DNA of 64,000 bases, from assembly GCF_004766055.1 (NCBI RefSeq), contig NZ_SPQR01000004.1, positions 1 through 64,000 of the forward strand, read 5' to 3'. The position numbers and the translations under genes are program-made. Shown piece by piece: positions 54,313 to 63,722 of this stretch. The number at the start of each line of letters is the position of its first letter. The stretch's first letter is position 1. The notes under the pieces were generated by a model. That model had not been told where the DNA came from. It did no database searches and worked only from the letters and a program-made list of their open reading frames with translations. This DNA comes from Desulfosporosinus sp. Sb-LF. GTDB taxonomy: Bacteria; Bacillota; Desulfitobacteriia; Desulfitobacteriales; Desulfitobacteriaceae.

Positions 54313-54944
54313 CAGCAATTTGGCCTCTGTATGAATTTTACAGCATCTTAATCAAAAATCAAAAAATTGCGAAAGTATATTTCAGCCACCTTTGTATGCG
54401 ATTCTTTATGCTGTTCATTTCCTTCTGGATGCGCAGTCTGCAAGCCGTTGCTATTCGCAGTTCTGCATAGATGCCTTATGGAATATAGGGCTCATTGTAT
54501 CTGCCCTCGATTACAGCTTGGCAATGGTTTTGGGATCTTTGGCATCAGTTTTGCTCGGGTGATTGTCATCAAATTTTATATTCCGCTTTACATGGAATGG
54601 GTTGACCAGGACTAGCTTTATACTGTGTTCTTTCAGGTAGGATGCTAGGCCAAACCAGTAATGACCAGTTGGCTCTACTCCGATTACAATGATGTCCTTT
54701 TTTGTCTGCTTTTTTAGCCGTCCAATCCATGCGGATAAATCCTTGAATCTCTCTGCACTGTTTGCAAACTTAAAGACTTTGCCTAACTCTTCTCCCCACC
54801 AGTCGAACACTCTGGCATAATGAAGTTCGCTGGCTATGTCCACGCCGATGACAATACTCGTTTCGGATAGTTGATTTAGTTTTTCGTTTTGTGTAAAAAT
54901 GTTATGACACGAATGGCTTGACTGTGCTGGAGGCTAAAGTGCTG
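54313..54944 (-). mobile_element. composite IS scar containing an IS110-type transposase N-terminus
   Basis: The left end CAGCAATTTGGCCTCTGTAT (54313) and right end GGCTAAAGTGCTG (54932-54944) match those of the DDE-type IS. Between them, 54511-54890 encodes an IS110-family N-terminal DEDD domain: VIGVDIASELHYARVFDWWG, then DIIVIGVEPTGHYWFGLASY and LVNPFHVKRN. The IS110 C-terminal part is absent. The two element types have recombined. Confidence 0.6.
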
Positions 54945-55078
54945 CTTTCTCAGGGCACATGAGATCCGATAAAGGACGCCCAAGCCCTATTTGACGGCGA
55001 CCTTGCGCCAAGTTTCATGCGTATGTTTGATAATGTTTCCCGGCTATCAATTCAATAACAATATCCATATCATTATAA

Positions 55079-55119
55079 ACGCGCAAGGCCTCCTGACTAA
55101 AACAGAAGGCCTTGCGCGT
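55079..55119. terminator. terminator hairpin
   Basis: ACGCGCAAGGCCT/AGGCCTTGCGCGT, a 13-bp perfect stem with a 15-nt loop, followed by TATTTTTG. Confidence 0.7.
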
Positions 55120-55234
55120 TATTTTTGTATGTAATCGTATATGTAGAACATTTGGTTACATAATTAGTGCGAGTATTGGGGGTGGATGATGGGTCTCAAG
55201 CCCACGAATGCTGGACCACATACCAGCGTGTTAA

Positions 55235-55305
55235 CTTCGAAACCCCGATAACCTACTTCTAAGGCAGATGCTGTATCCAACTGAGCTCAGGCGCAGTTCA
55301 AGGAT
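55235..55305 (-). other. degenerate tRNA-like sequence
   Basis: The minus strand reads GCGCCTGAGCTCAGTTGGAT, then ACAGCATCTGCCTTAGAAGT and GGGGTTTCGAAGTT. The D-arm words (AGCTCAGTTGGATA) and a T-loop-like GGTTTCGAA are present, but the anticodon stem does not pair well and the acceptor arms do not match. It looks like a decayed tRNA next to the intact one. Confidence 0.4.
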
Positions 55306-55356
55306 TACGATTGTCAACCCAAGTTACCATTTCAACCGAGGAAGATTGGGAAATCA

Positions 55357-55434
55357 TGGTCGGGGCAGAGGGATTCGAACCCCCGGCCTCCTGCTCCCAA
55401 GGCAGGCGCGCTAGCCAAGCTGCGCTATGCCCCG
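55357..55434 (-). tRNA. tRNA-Pro (anticodon UGG)
   Basis: The acceptor stem CGGGGCA (55434-55428) pairs with TGCCCCG (55367-55361). The anticodon arm CCTGC-CTTGGGA-GCAGG has anticodon TGG. The T-arm GGGGG-TTCGAAT-CCCTC is standard, and the 3' CCA is encoded (55359-55357). Confidence 0.92.
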
Positions 55435-55715
55435 ATTGATAATTTGATCGAACACAAGTATAGCTCATTTCAGTCTATTCGTCAAGAAGACATAAAGAGC
55501 GCCGAGCCTTCAGGCGCTGGCGATCACCTTACCCGACTTATACTTTCGGCGATTTTCACCTCTCGCTTTTTCGCTTCTAATACAATCAGTTTGCCGCTAC
55601 ATCTCTTCGCATTGTATTAGACTTTTTAATACAATAGATGGATGCTCGTACTTTGCCATGCAAAAACCACCTTAATAGGTTAAGCTCTGTTCGCGCCACT
55701 CAAGCCTTGAGTTAA
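55435..55715. other. no gene; inverted repeats
   Basis: Positions 55499-55519 (AGCGCC/GGCGCT) and 55579-55620 (CTAATACAAT/ATTGTATTAG) form small hairpins. A copy of TAATACAAT recurs at 55629. No coding frame is supported. Confidence 0.35.
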
Positions 55716-56666
55716 TTACTTCGTTTGCAGCACCCGTTCAGCAAAACGGTTGGTTAGACTTAGTACTTTTTCATAGTCTAATAATTTACTAAGCCACTGA
55801 GCAGGAATGTTAGAAAACCCATAATAAACGCCAGCCATACTACCAGTGATGGCTCCCACTGTATCGGTATCCCAGCCCAAGTTAACTGCTTTCAGCACAG
55901 CGTCCTTAAACGACGATGTGGTGAGAAAGCTCCAGAGAGCAGCTTCCAAGGATTCAACTACATAGCCCCCAGATTTTATTTCACTCTCAGGAAGATTGGG
56001 AAGTTCGCCGCTAATAATACGCTTGAAATGACGTAACTGCTTACCTATTTTGGGGTTTACAAAAAAAACGGTTTGAGATTTCAATCTCATAGTGTCATAG
56101 GCTTTTTGGGGACTACTCCCTCTTAACAATTCCTTCACGAACAGAGAATAAAGACTACACGCTAATTGACTACGCGGATGTCCGTGCGTTATCTTGGAAA
56201 CTTCACATATCCTTTGAATCATAGTGTAATCGGATTCATGGGCAAAAAATAGGGTTGCTGGGAGAATTCGCATCAGGCTTCCATTTCCATTACTCTCAGC
56301 ATCAGTGGGACCCGCTTTAAATGGAGCAACCCCATGGATTAATCTCTTCATGGCTATTGCTGTAGTACCGCCTATATCAAAGGACTCACCCAACGGGGTC
56401 ATATAGCCATCACGATACCACTCCACAAATCGCCGAGCAATATCTGCAGGATTATAACCTACCTCGTACAGACTTTCAGCCAGACATAATGTAAGAGAAC
56501 TATCGTCCGACCACGCACCCGGTTCAAGTCCGAAAGCACCTCCTCCCGTCATATCCGTGATTGGGTTTTTCCTTATTTCTGTTTTCGTCATGAACTGGAC
56601 AGGTAATCCTAAAGCGTCACCGATAATAACCCCCATGACTCCACCATTTATTGCATCTTGTTTCAA
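55716..56666 (-). CDS. ADP-ribosylglycohydrolase family protein
   Basis: The TTG at 56666 lies 10 nt after GGGAGGGG and begins the conserved LKQDAINGGVMGVIIGDALG, so it is preferred to the ATG at 56702. The 316-residue protein has the dinuclear metal-binding residues of the DraG family: GDALGLP near 16, GAWSDDSSLTLCLAES near 51, and NLGWDTDTVGAITGSMAGVY near 270. It would remove ADP-ribose from proteins or small molecules. It is downstream of nothing obvious on its strand. Confidence 0.85.
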   Translation of the reverse strand: MKQDAINGGVMGVIIGDALGLPVQFMTKTEIRKNPITDMTGGGAFGLEPGAWSDDSSLTLCLAESLYEVGYNPADIARRFVEWYRDGYMTPLGESFDIGGTTAIAMKRLIHGVAPFKAGPTDAESNGNGSLMRILPATLFFAHESDYTMIQRICEVSKITHGHPRSQLACSLYSLFVKELLRGSSPQKAYDTMRLKSQTVFFVNPKIGKQLRHFKRIISGELPNLPESEIKSGGYVVESLEAALWSFLTTSSFKDAVLKAVNLGWDTDTVGAITGSMAGVYYGFSNIPAQWLSKLLDYEKVLSLTNRFAERVLQTK

Positions 56667-56811
56667 AATTTTGAATCCCCTCCCTTTATTGTTCTGAGAC
56701 ATGTTTTGTTTACTTTCATTCTTTAGTCGAACCCTCTAACAACAGACTATTATTGATTCAGTATTATTCCATCAATTATATCCATCTTTAGGACTTTTCA
56801 CTAAGCAGAGT

Positions 56812-57006
56812 TTACGATTTAGCAAACATTCCACTACACCTTTCGAGTCCGGACTTCGTTTTATTTGCATCCATTGAGTTCATCTCCTCTAAAAACTTTC
56901 CTTTTTCCATGAGGATTCGTTTTTGATATTCCGTGGTAACTACTTGCTTGGGTCGCCTCCATAGACAAATTAGTGCCCCAATAAACGGAATAAAGAAATT
57001 TAACAA
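56812..57006 (-). CDS. small hypothetical membrane protein
   Basis: A 64-codon frame with one N-terminal helix (LNFFIPFIGALICLW), then a charged tail ending ERCSGMFAKS. The start is uncertain and the family is not recognised; it may be the end of a longer gene cut by the IS fragment upstream. Confidence 0.3.
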   Translation of the reverse strand: MLNFFIPFIGALICLWRRPKQVVTTEYQKRILMEKGKFLEEMNSMDANKTKSGLERCSGMFAKS

Positions 57007-57022
57007 GACCCATTTGATTCAT

Positions 57023-57300
57023 TCATAATTCCCCGTCTTTGTGCATCAGCGTAGCTATAATAGTTAAAGGTTCTGCTTTATGAAGCACGTAGGGGACAGG
57101 CTTTTTTCCAATTATTAGTCTGTTTCTATCAATTACTTTAAGTGTATCACTTATTGCATCAACCTGCGCCAGCTTTGTTCCTCGGGGAACCAGTTTACTA
57201 AACTCATGATTCTTTATCATGGAACTCAACTTATTAAAGCTTTTTATCCTAAGCAAAAAACCAAAAAGCACAGGCAGAATAACTTGACCTGACTTGTCAA
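57023..57300 (-). mobile_element. DDE-transposase IS, N-terminal fragment
   Basis: The minus strand reads SGQVILPVLFGFLLRIKSFN, then KLSSMIKNHEFSKLVPRGTK and LAQVDAISDTLKVIDRNRLI, the N-terminal quarter of the same IS transposase. Both ends of the element are absent. Confidence 0.65.
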
Positions 57301-57568
57301 ACCTTATCAGCACGCAATGTTTTCAACTCAGGTAGACAATCCGACAACATCCCAGACAATTAATTTAGCAAAGGCCGCCTGACCACAAGTAGGCGGCCTA
57401 TTATTGTTGGTCGGAAGTAACATTGCTGGCTGGCTTAACTACTTCCATTTGGTTATCCGATGATTTAGCGAAATCTGGCCAATACACCAAATCTGCAAAA
57501 TGGACATTTATGCCTTGTGGCTAGCTATAAATGCTTTAACTTATTTATTAGACTTTTGCAGTAAATGA

Positions 57569-58153
57569 CTATAAATTCGTTCCCGTTTTTATATTTCCCT
57601 CAGAAGCTTCAAACTTGCCTATCTTCCAAGTTTCCCTCTCCTTTTTAACGGAAAGAGTATAAGCTGTGCTAAATGGAGTTCCTACGCTAATTGTATTTTT
57701 CTTATTGTTCTTTTTGTTTAGCTCTTTAAAGTATTTGTTGTCAGCACTTACCACGCAAGTCCTTACGTTATAAACCACCTTAGCTTGCTCCCGGTCCGCA
57801 CTAAAAGTAATCGAAAGAAACTCACAATCTTCATACTTGGATTTAATCTTGTTTTCGTTAAATAGGTTTATGGTACTTTGCTCATCATTGTTCTTTATGA
57901 GCTCTATTAGGTGGTCCACTGTATAAAGATGATACTCCGCCCTACCGTCTAATCGCTCAAAATCGCGGTCATTTAAAACTTTTGCAAAATTCCTGCACAA
58001 CTCCTTTATTACTTGTTCATCCGCTGTATCCTCCGTTAAAGTCGCTGCCCCGCTGTTAACTGGACCGAAGTTGTTATTTAGGGTCCCATCAGTAACAGGC
58101 AGAGATCCTTGGATTACTTCCAAGACCTTTCGTATGATATTTAGCTTGTTCAT
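57569..58153 (-). CDS. hypothetical protein, 194 residues
   Basis: GGAGGAGACAA before the ATG at 58153 fixes the start (the frame extends to 58210 without a site). The protein begins MNKLNIIRKVLEVIQGSLPV and includes ELCRNFAKVLNDRDFERLDG, YHLYTVDHLIELIKNNDEQS and a strand-rich C-terminal half (FLSITFSADREQAKVVYNVR, VGTPFSTAYTLSVKKERETW). The alpha plus beta layout resembles NTF2-like or DUF4878-type domains, but I cannot name the family. There is no signal peptide. Confidence 0.6.
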   Translation of the reverse strand: MNKLNIIRKVLEVIQGSLPVTDGTLNNNFGPVNSGAATLTEDTADEQVIKELCRNFAKVLNDRDFERLDGRAEYHLYTVDHLIELIKNNDEQSTINLFNENKIKSKYEDCEFLSITFSADREQAKVVYNVRTCVVSADNKYFKELNKKNNKKNTISVGTPFSTAYTLSVKKERETWKIGKFEASEGNIKTGTNL

Positions 58154-58384
58154 TTGTCTCCTCCTTTCACGGCTCTTCGAGAAACTCAAGCCAATATATC
58201 TTATGAACAATGGGAGAATTCGGAGACTTGGTCAAGATCCACTTTGAGTTAATGGCGTTGTCACGGCTTGATAACTTGCCTGAACTGTAACCTTAAATAT
58301 AAAAATTTGTTGTACATTCCCAATAGATACGAGGGATAATGACTGGGGTATCCTCTCAATGAAGTTACACCCTTCCTCATCCAC

Positions 58385-58540
58385 ATTTAGCCTCTGTATG
58401 AATCTTACAGCCCTTATTGTTAAATTCGCAACGGTTACTCATATCCGTCAATGGTTCCGTTTTCAAAAACCTTATTCTTAACTGCCTTTTTTACAATGCG
58501 TTGATTGATTTGTATTAGTCCGTCTAGATCCATGACTAAT
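58385..58540 (-). mobile_element. internally deleted DDE-transposase IS scar
   Basis: The left-end words (TTTAGCCTCTGTATGAATCT) are followed after a short gap by codons for the middle part (VENGTIDGY-like, complement of ATATCCGTCAATGGTTCCGT). Most of the element is gone. It sits immediately before the TetM-like fragment. Confidence 0.5.
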
Positions 58541-58544
58541 TCTT

Positions 58545-59254
58545 TACAAAGAAACGATTATCGACGACGTCATGGGTTACGGACATTTTGAACCTTTAAG
58601 GCTTATGCTGAAGTTCATCTGAAACTTGAACCTGAAGCAAGAGACAGCGGAATAACCTTTGCGAGCACATGCCACCCCGATGAGTTAGCTGTAAATTACC
58701 AGAACCTGATTAAGTATCATCTCTTTGAAAAAGAGCACAATGGTATAATAACTGGTTCCCCGATAACAGATATCAAAATCACCTTAACTAATGGCCGGGC
58801 CCATGTAAAGCACACGAGTGGCGGGGATATCAGAGAAGCGACCTTCCGAGCATTAAGGCAAAGTTTGGAACAAGCCCATAACGTCTTACTAGGGCCCTAT
58901 TACGACGTCAAACTTAAAGTAGATCTCGAACATATCGGTCGGGTCCTCTCGGATATTCAAAAATCCCACGATCGCTTTTCTCCTCACGAGGTAATGGGGA
59001 ATAAATCCATTGTCACAGGGAGAGTCCCTGTGGCCAGCTTTATGAACTATAGTGCTGAACTAGCCTCCTTTACCCAAGGCAGAGGTATGATCAGTCTTAG
59101 CTTTGGCGGCTATGAACGCTGCCATAACGAAGACGAGATCATCCAGCAAAGGGGGTACCGCAAAGACGCCGACCCCTCATACAGTTCCTCCTCTGTGTTT
59201 TGTTCCAAAGGGCAAACGTATGTCGTACCCTTGACTGAGTCAGATTGTTTATAA
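58545..59254 (+). pseudogene. TetM-like ribosomal protection/translation factor GTPase, C-terminal part
   Basis: The plus strand gives, with one frame change near 58600, ETIIDDVMGYGHFEPLR, then RDSGITFASTCHPDELAVNY, GSPITDIKITLTNGRAHVKH, TSGGDIREATFRALRQSLEQ and GYERCHNEDEIIQQRGYRKD, and ends near VVPLTESDCL. These are domains IV and V of TetM/EF-G-like proteins. The GTP-binding domain and domains II-III are missing. It is therefore a remnant of a Tet(M)-family gene, not a functional resistance determinant. Confidence 0.75.
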
Positions 59255-59486
59255 GCAATTAAGCCATATTATGGTTGGCCATTCTATTAGATACAACGAG
59301 GTGCAATATGTCCAAAATATTATACAGTTCTGCCCGTGTTCCTGAATATAAATGGTCGAATGATGATAAATTGCAAAAACTAGTTTAATTTTATAACAAA
59401 TTGCCTTAAATTGACCTTTTGTGAAGACTTTGTTCTCATATTGCCTCCAAGTCGTTGTTATGTTTATAGTCTTAACCAGCAATTTA
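59255..59486. other. no gene seen
   Basis: A 77-codon minus frame overlaps the start of the IS scar and has no family-like content. Confidence 0.3.
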
Positions 59487-59660
59487 GCCTATGCATGTAT
59501 TTGCTGCCACTGATTGTATATTTCAATGAGTTTTCGAATTGTTCACCATAATTGTCTGATTCTTGATAAAATAGATAGACTTTCTCTATCGTGATTCTAG
59601 ATTCCTATTCAATTATTCAATTTCTATGAGCTGCTAAAAACCAATTCTGCTCGACACTTT
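59487..59660 (-). mobile_element. left-end fragment of the DDE-type IS
   Basis: It begins CAGCAATTTAGCCTATGCAT (59487) and reaches the transposase end (CTATGAGCTGCTAAAAACCA) before breaking off at about 59660. Confidence 0.55.
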
Positions 59661-59803
59661 GCCTTTTGACGATGTCTGATTGATCTGTTTTACTCTCCAT
59701 CCTTTCTTAATACGAAGTTTAATCATAATTTTTGCGTTAAGTTACTGTTAACAGTAGTAAACCAATTCATTCTACATCGAGCTATATCGAGGACAACCTC
59801 GTC

Positions 59804-60967
59804 CTATTGGGTGATCTTTTCAATAAATATATCAACTAAATCAGGATTAAACTGCTTTCCCTTTTCGTCTTGCAGTATCTTTATCGCCATTTCTCTACCT
59901 AATTTTTTCCTATATACTCGATCTGTAGTAATTGCATCATAGGTATCAGCAATGGCAATTATTTGTGATCCTAATGGAATTTCTGAATCCTTTAATCCTT
60001 CGAGATACCCTGTTCCATCCCATCTTTCATGATGATGCCTTATTATTAAACTAATATCCTCAAAACCTATAATCTTACTTATTATTTCTGCACCCAAAGC
60101 AGCATGTTTCTTTATGCTATCATATTCCGCGTTAGTAAGCCGCCCTGGTTTATTCAATAAACTGTCCGATATTCCTATTTTTCCCAAATCGTGGATATTG
60201 GCAGCAACTTGTATTTGAGTTTTTATCTTTTCATCTAAATCTAGTTCTTCACAAATCATAGAAACATACTGGTAAACATTTTTAGAATGTTTACCAGTAT
60301 ATTTATCTCTGGCATCAACCATTTCTGCAAAAGCCTCTATTGTAGATAAATATGTCTTTTCGATTTCTACCTTTAAATCATGTTCCTTCGTAATATCATG
60401 TATAAACAAAATAATGTTAGCCACATTTCCATCTTTCTCATCAATGACGGGTGAAATGTAAATATTTAGTATTTTTTCAAGACGGCTAGTGAAGGAAGTA
60501 TAATGTTCACCGAGAATTTCAGTGTAAATTCCTGTTGATGCTTTCACAATTCCATTGTGCAATTTCGATTGTTTAATAGTATCAAATTCTAATATATTTA
60601 AGCCTACCGTTTTAGTAGAACCTAATATATTACCAGTCGATTGATTAACATATTCAATAATTCCCTTTCTATTTAATAAAACTAAGCCAGTAGGCGTCGT
60701 ATCAATAATTAACCTATTCAATTTACTGAGCTCTTTATATTCAACGGTAATACTATCACAATCTTCATTGACCAAACCAAGATGATTATTAAAAAAGAAC
60801 AACGTCAATCCAAAAATGATAAGTTGAACAATGCCGAAAAAAACATGAAGTTGAATGACACTTATGTTAACGCCCCGTATTTTTAAATCATAGATCAAAG
60901 ATACGATAACGCCTAAACCTACAAGTGCATTGATAAAAAAAGACCTTTTCAATAACTTTTTATTCAT
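59804..60967 (-). CDS. membrane PAS/HD-GYP c-di-GMP phosphodiesterase-like protein
   Basis: The 387-residue protein has two N-terminal helices (FINALVGLGVIVSLIYDL and IQLHVFFGIVQLIIFGLTLF), then a PAS domain (RLIIDTTPTGLVLLNRKGII, then EYVNQSTGNILG) and an HD-GYP domain. The latter carries AEMVDARDKYTGKHSKNVYQ, the HD pair in NIHDLGKIGISDSLLNKPGR, and IIRHHHERWDGTGYLEGLKD. The GYP motif reads G-Y-L instead of G-Y-P, which may lower activity. It should hydrolyse c-di-GMP, which links it to the c-di-GMP riboswitch near 37.1 kb. Confidence 0.85.
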   Translation of the reverse strand: MNKKLLKRSFFINALVGLGVIVSLIYDLKIRGVNISVIQLHVFFGIVQLIIFGLTLFFFNNHLGLVNEDCDSITVEYKELSKLNRLIIDTTPTGLVLLNRKGIIEYVNQSTGNILGSTKTVGLNILEFDTIKQSKLHNGIVKASTGIYTEILGEHYTSFTSRLEKILNIYISPVIDEKDGNVANIILFIHDITKEHDLKVEIEKTYLSTIEAFAEMVDARDKYTGKHSKNVYQYVSMICEELDLDEKIKTQIQVAANIHDLGKIGISDSLLNKPGRLTNAEYDSIKKHAALGAEIISKIIGFEDISLIIRHHHERWDGTGYLEGLKDSEIPLGSQIIAIADTYDAITTDRVYRKKLGREMAIKILQDEKGKQFNPDLVDIFIEKITQ

Positions 60968-61172
60968 TATAAATCCCCCCTAGTTTATAACGGATATTCT
61001 ACATTATAACACCATCTCTAGTCTCATCTCATAAACAAGAATAATAAGCTCTACACTTTGCTTTAATTTAGTAATATTCACAACAATCGGCCAACTAGCC
61101 CGTAATAAAAAGAGTGGACTGCACCCTGTCAAGTAGACAGTATAAAAAATATAATGGTTGAACTGTCAATAA
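60968..61172. other. no gene; possible second IS3-like end
   Basis: GCACCCTGTCAAGTAGACAG near 61121-61140 resembles the end of an IS3-family element, unlike the ends of the complete element starting at 61173. It may be a scar. Confidence 0.3.
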
Positions 61173-62378
61173 AACCGGACACAAAGTTAAGTGAATTTTA
61201 TGAACTTAATTCTTCAAATTGGATAGGGAAAAGATACCCAAGAGAAGAACGCATTCTCTTAGTGTTGTAATATAGCTCAATATACTTGAATATTTCTTTG
61301 TGAGCTTGTTCAGGTGTTTCGAAATGTGCATCATGAATAAGCTCTCTTTTTATCGTCCTATAAAAAGATTCCATTAAGGCGTTATCGTAAGGGTTACCTT
61401 TTCTGCCAACACTGGACACTGCTCCATCAGCTCGTAGCAGAGTTTGAAAGTTTCCACTGGTAAACTGAGAGCCTTGATCCGTATGAACAATAAGGCCTTT
61501 TTTAGGGTGCTCTCTACCGTAGGCTTGCGTAAATGCATCAGTTACAAGAGTGTCTTTCATCTGTCGACCCATGGACCATCTAGCTACTTTACGGGAATAA
61601 ATATCAAGGAATACAGCTAAATACAGTACGCCCTTCTTTGTCGGTACATATGTAATGTCGCCAACCAAAATCTTGTTTTTGGCATCGGTTTGAAATAATT
61701 GATTTAGTAAATTAGGCCTTTCTATTGAAGGAGATTTCTGGTTGTAACGCTTATAAGTATATCTTGTTCCTCTAGGAACCAGCTTCATATTTCTCATTAG
61801 TTTAGCAACACGTTTTCGATTTACAATGATACCCTTTTGTGCAAGTGCTTTGGATATCCTTATAGTGCTATTCTACCCTTATGATCATCGAATATCTTTC
61901 TAATTTCGGTGCTTAAAACCTCATTTTCAAGCATTCTCTTGGACGGTTTTCGATTTAAGTATTCATAAAGACCAGAACGTGAATGTTTAATATTTTACAG
62001 GCCTTCTTGATATTGTACTTGTTCTGGTTATTCTTGAGAAACTGAAATCTTATATATTCTTTTTCTTCAAGAAGGCCCGGAATTTTTTTAGTAGTTCTAA
62101 TTCTGCCCTAAGTTCTTCATTTTCACGTTTAAGCTTTTATTTCATATTGAGTATTGTAAAGTGCGCTTCCGTGACCCGGAAACGCACCTCCCCATATTCT
62201 TGATATTCGCTTATCCAAGGGTACAGGCTGTTGTAGTGAATGGATAGTTCCTTTGCTGTTTCTGCAACAGACATATTGTCTTCCAAAACTAGTTTTACTG
62301 CAGCAATCTTAAATTGACGATCGTAACTTCTCCTACTCATAAACTGTCACCTTTTTCTCTTATCTTTGTGTCCAGTTT
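61173..62378 (-). mobile_element. IS3-family (IS150-like) element, frameshifted
   Basis: The ends AACCGGACACAAAGTTAAG (about 61176) and CTTATCTTTGTGTCCAGTT (about 62359-62377) are inverted repeats. OrfA starts at 62340 (MSRRSYDRQFKIAAVKLVLE, helix-turn-helix). OrfB's catalytic part is 61198-61797 (KILVGDITYVPTKKGVLYLA, YSRKVARWSMGRQMKDTLVT, HTDQGSQFTSGNFQTLLRAD, NPYDNALMESFYRTIKRELI), the DDE core with an HTDQGSQ motif. The stretch between (61800-62137) has several frame changes, so no complete transposase can be made. Confidence 0.85.
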
Positions 62379-62577
62379 ATCATACCAGTTCCAAGATTTT
62401 TATTATTTAATCTGTCTACCTTAATGGGAGCATATCACAACGTGGGAGGCCATTTTACATTCTTTACAAGTCGTAATGATCATAATCTGTAACATTAATC
62501 CAACAACTCTTCTATGAGCCTTTTTTCCACCCATATAGGAAAGGGTCGAAAACGCCTTCATGTCTTCGACCCTTCAG

Positions 62578-63120
62578 TCATTCATTTTTCTTCGTTCGGT
62601 AGATGAGAGCAACAACGCCTGAACTAAAGGTCTTCGTATCTAAAAGTCTCAGGGTCATCTCTCTCCCTTCTCTAAAGAGACGCTTTCCCATCCCAAGGAT
62701 AATTGGATAGACCAATAACCGATATTCATCGATGAGGTCATGTTGTATCAGCGTGTCAACAAGATCGCCACTGCCGTAGATCAAGATATCCTGACCAGGC
62801 TGCTGCTTCAGCTTGGATACTTCTTCCGAGACATTCTCTTTGATCAGGCATGCATTCCACATAACCTCAGCCAATGTCTTTGAGACAACGAACTTTGGGA
62901 GGCTGTTCATTCTGTCTGCAAAACCTTCTTCGTCAGTCATGGATGGCCAGGCAGCTGCAAAACCTTGATATGTCACTCGTCCGAGTAAAAGAGCATCGCT
63001 TGAAAATAGTTCATCGAATTTAAACTTCGCAATTTCATCGTTCCAGTATGGCGTTGTCCAAGCTGGATCCTCCATAACGCCATTAAGTGTAAGGTACATT
63101 GATACAATTACTTTTCTCAT
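62578..63120 (-). CDS. dihydrofolate reductase-family protein (RibD C-terminal-like)
   Basis: GGAGAAACAAT precedes the ATG at 63120, giving 180 residues that begin MRKVIVSMYLTLNGVMEDPA. The fold motifs are LLLGRVTYQGFAAAWPSMTD, KFVVSKTLAEVMWN and DILIYGSGDLVDTLIQHDLI, then DEYRLLVYPIILGMGKRLF. This YwjB/RibD-C-type family binds NADPH and reduces pterin-like or nitro substrates; it is not a true folate reductase. The longer frame to 63180 lacks a ribosome site. Confidence 0.88.
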   Translation of the reverse strand: MRKVIVSMYLTLNGVMEDPAWTTPYWNDEIAKFKFDELFSSDALLLGRVTYQGFAAAWPSMTDEEGFADRMNSLPKFVVSKTLAEVMWNACLIKENVSEEVSKLKQQPGQDILIYGSGDLVDTLIQHDLIDEYRLLVYPIILGMGKRLFREGREMTLRLLDTKTFSSGVVALIYRTKKNE

Positions 63121-63183
63121 ATTGTTTCTCCTTTCATACCGACCGTCCCAAATATATTGCAAACTGTTCCTATCCATCAAGTC

Positions 63184-63606
63184 CTAGATTTGATTCAACT
63201 CGTCGTCCGAATAAGCGGCTATTGCACAGGTTCCAAGATTAATTGACTCAGCACTTATGTATAAGTTTTGGCAAACATGTCCAGCATTTAGATACAAGTA
63301 TCTTTAACCTCTTTCTCCTATCTCCAATTCATCCTGTATGGTACCGCAATCCAAATAAAGGTCTGATATAAACATGCCTTGGTAATCTTGTATGCGATAT
63401 ATTTACTAACGAAACGCTAATTAAGCTGTGTTCCAGTGCCAAAAATATATATAATCCAGGGGTAATTCCATCGACGTTATTGATAGTCCATTTGGTAGAT
63501 CTAAATAAACTATACTTTGCTTCTTTTGCATTGGCTCTAACTTAAATCCTCTCAATGTATTTCCATCAAAATAATCTGAACCGTTGGAGCTTGATAAAGA
63601 AGCCAT
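63184..63606 (-). pseudogene. SagB/nitroreductase-type oxidoreductase, broken C-terminal part
   Basis: The 5' piece is 63421-63606 (SSSNGSDYFDGNTLRGFKLE, then KKQSIVYLDLPNGL). After stops the 3' piece reads ERGRYLYLNAGHVCQNLYIS, AESINLGTCAIAAYSDDELN to a stop at 63184. 'AGH-CQNL-L-A-LNLGTC-IAAY' is the conserved end of SagB-type FMN dehydrogenases. Stops and frame changes separate the pieces. Confidence 0.65.
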
Positions 63607-63612
63607 TTGAGT

Positions 63613-63647
63613 GATAATGCTACCCCAAGTACAGGGGTAGCATTATC
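63613..63647. terminator. terminator hairpin after selO
   Basis: GATAATGCTACCCC (63613-63626) and GGGGTAGCATTATC (63634-63647) form a 14-bp perfect stem with a 7-nt loop, followed by TTTG. Confidence 0.7.
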
Positions 63648-63722
63648 TTTGTAGTGATAGTAAATGACAAGGCGTCAACTTGATTGAGAAAAGCAGAAAG
63701 AACTGTCCCTGATGTTTCCATA

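Noticed and set aside
58545-59254. Functional tetracycline resistance gene
   Set aside because: Only domains IV-V are present, with a frame change and no GTPase domain, so no ribosomal protection protein can be made.
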